From JAYZVT01 sp050248375 (lineage in GTDB: Bacteria; Pseudomonadota; Alphaproteobacteria; Rhizobiales; Methyloligellaceae), in NCBI GenBank assembly GCA_050248375.1, contig JBFWSL010000228.1, forward strand, positions 1-5,950: a stretch of DNA of 5,950 nucleotides. The letters run 5' to 3'. Position numbers and translations under genes: made by a program. Of this stretch, positions 5,495 through 5,950 are shown one piece after another. The notes under the pieces are model-generated. The model made no database searches. It worked only from the letters and a program-made list of their open reading frames with translations, and was not told where the DNA came from. Within the stretch, counting starts at the first letter, position 1. Each line of letters opens with the position of its first letter.

Positions 5495-5950
5495 TTACGA
5501 CGTGCCGAACTTCAGCAGCTTAAGGGCGTCGAAGTCCTGCACGCCGCCGCCCACGCGCTTGGTGGTGTAGAACAGCACGTAGGGCTTGGCGGAATAGGGA
5601 TCGCGCAGCACGCGCAGGCCGACGCGGTCCACGATCAGGTAGCCGCGGCGGAAATCGCCGAAGGCGATGGAGTAGCTGTCGGAGTCGATGTCCGGCATGT
5701 CCTCCGATTCCGCGATCGGGTAGTTGAGCAGCGTCGGCGTGGCGCCGGCCTGCTCGCCTGGCTGCCAGATGTAGTTGCCGTCGGCATCCTTGATCTTGCG
5801 GATCTCGGCCTGGGTGGCGCGGTTCAGCGCGGTTGACGCATCCTCCATCAGCCGCTTGAGCAGCGGGATGGGGCGCGGCGTCGTGGTCACCACCTGTCGC
5901 GGACGATCGCCAAGCCGCAGGGCGAACTGCAGCATGTCCCAGGTCTCGGC
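5495..5950 (-). pseudogene. Chimeric frame: terminase large subunit fragment fused to major capsid C-terminus
   Basis: This open frame runs in from the right edge; 151 residues are visible. Residues 1-42 are terminase large subunit of the GTA g2 type: AETWDMLQFALRLGDRPRQV just after the usual Walker B position, then the TTTPRP coupling motif and IPLLKRLMEDAS. From about residue 47 onward it is HK97-type major capsid protein (GTA g5 type): QAEIRKIKDADGNYIWQPGE, IAFGDFRRGYLIVDRVGLRV and VLFYTTKRVGGGVQDFDALK ending KFGTS, the normal capsid C-terminus. The switch falls at residues 43-46, NRAT, codons AACCGCGCCACC (5824-5813), a string plausible in both parents. The terminase nuclease, portal, protease and capsid N-terminal region are missing. 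The fused product could neither package DNA nor build a shell. It is either a genuine in-frame deletion at short homology or an assembly join. Confidence 0.85.

Noticed and set aside
4684..5523. Plus-strand open frame of 279 codons across g6, the spacer and the capsid end
   Set aside because: It crosses the non-coding hairpin and antisense parts of two recognised genes; the translation is Arg/Gly-rich without recognisable motifs.
1..5950. Search for tRNA genes, CRISPR arrays, insertion sequences or an integrase
   Set aside because: No cloverleaf-like segment, regularly spaced repeat or transposase/integrase motif was seen by reading both strands.

Overview
The window is a compact block of phage-type head-tail and tail genes, all on the minus strand. 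It reads from high to low coordinates and is strongly GC-rich. Gene order and protein families match the structural cluster of the alphaproteobacterial gene transfer agents (GTAs, typified by Rhodobacter capsulatus RcGTA) and related prophage remnants: [terminase/capsid] - adaptor (g6) - stopper (g7) - tail terminator (g8) - tail tube (g9) - tail assembly chaperones (g10, g10.1) - tape measure (g11) - distal tail (g12) - hub (g13) - NlpC/P60 peptidase (g14) - host-specificity/megatron protein (g15). This points to an alphaproteobacterium; the order cannot be fixed from sequence alone. Family names come from recognising protein sequence patterns; no database search was run.

Layout from right to left. 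Positions 5950-5495 hold a chimeric reading frame: a terminase large-subunit fragment is joined in frame to the C-terminal part of an HK97-type major capsid protein. The rest of the terminase, the portal, the prohead protease and the capsid N-terminus are missing. About 145 bases without a gene follow, with a 12-bp GC hairpin. Positions 5349-3815 carry the head-tail joining genes g6, g7 and g8. A 77-residue gene of unknown function, with clearly different codon use, lies between g7 and g8. Positions 3814-3678 hold two terminator-like hairpins in tandem. Positions 3677-1 carry the tail genes, most of them overlapping by 1 to 8 bases through ATGA, GTGA, TTGA or TGATG junctions, which suggests translational coupling. 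The peptidase starts with TTG, and the last gene (g15) runs off the left edge.

Together the intact genes would build the neck (g6-g8), the tail tube (g9) with its chaperones and length ruler (g10-g11), and a baseplate (g12-g15) that binds and penetrates the cell envelope. What looks broken or unusual is the head module at the right edge, the small extra gene, the mid-operon double terminator, and a possible -1 frameshift site at the g10/g10.1 junction. Nothing outside the phage/GTA module (tRNA, integrase, insertion sequence, CRISPR) is seen.
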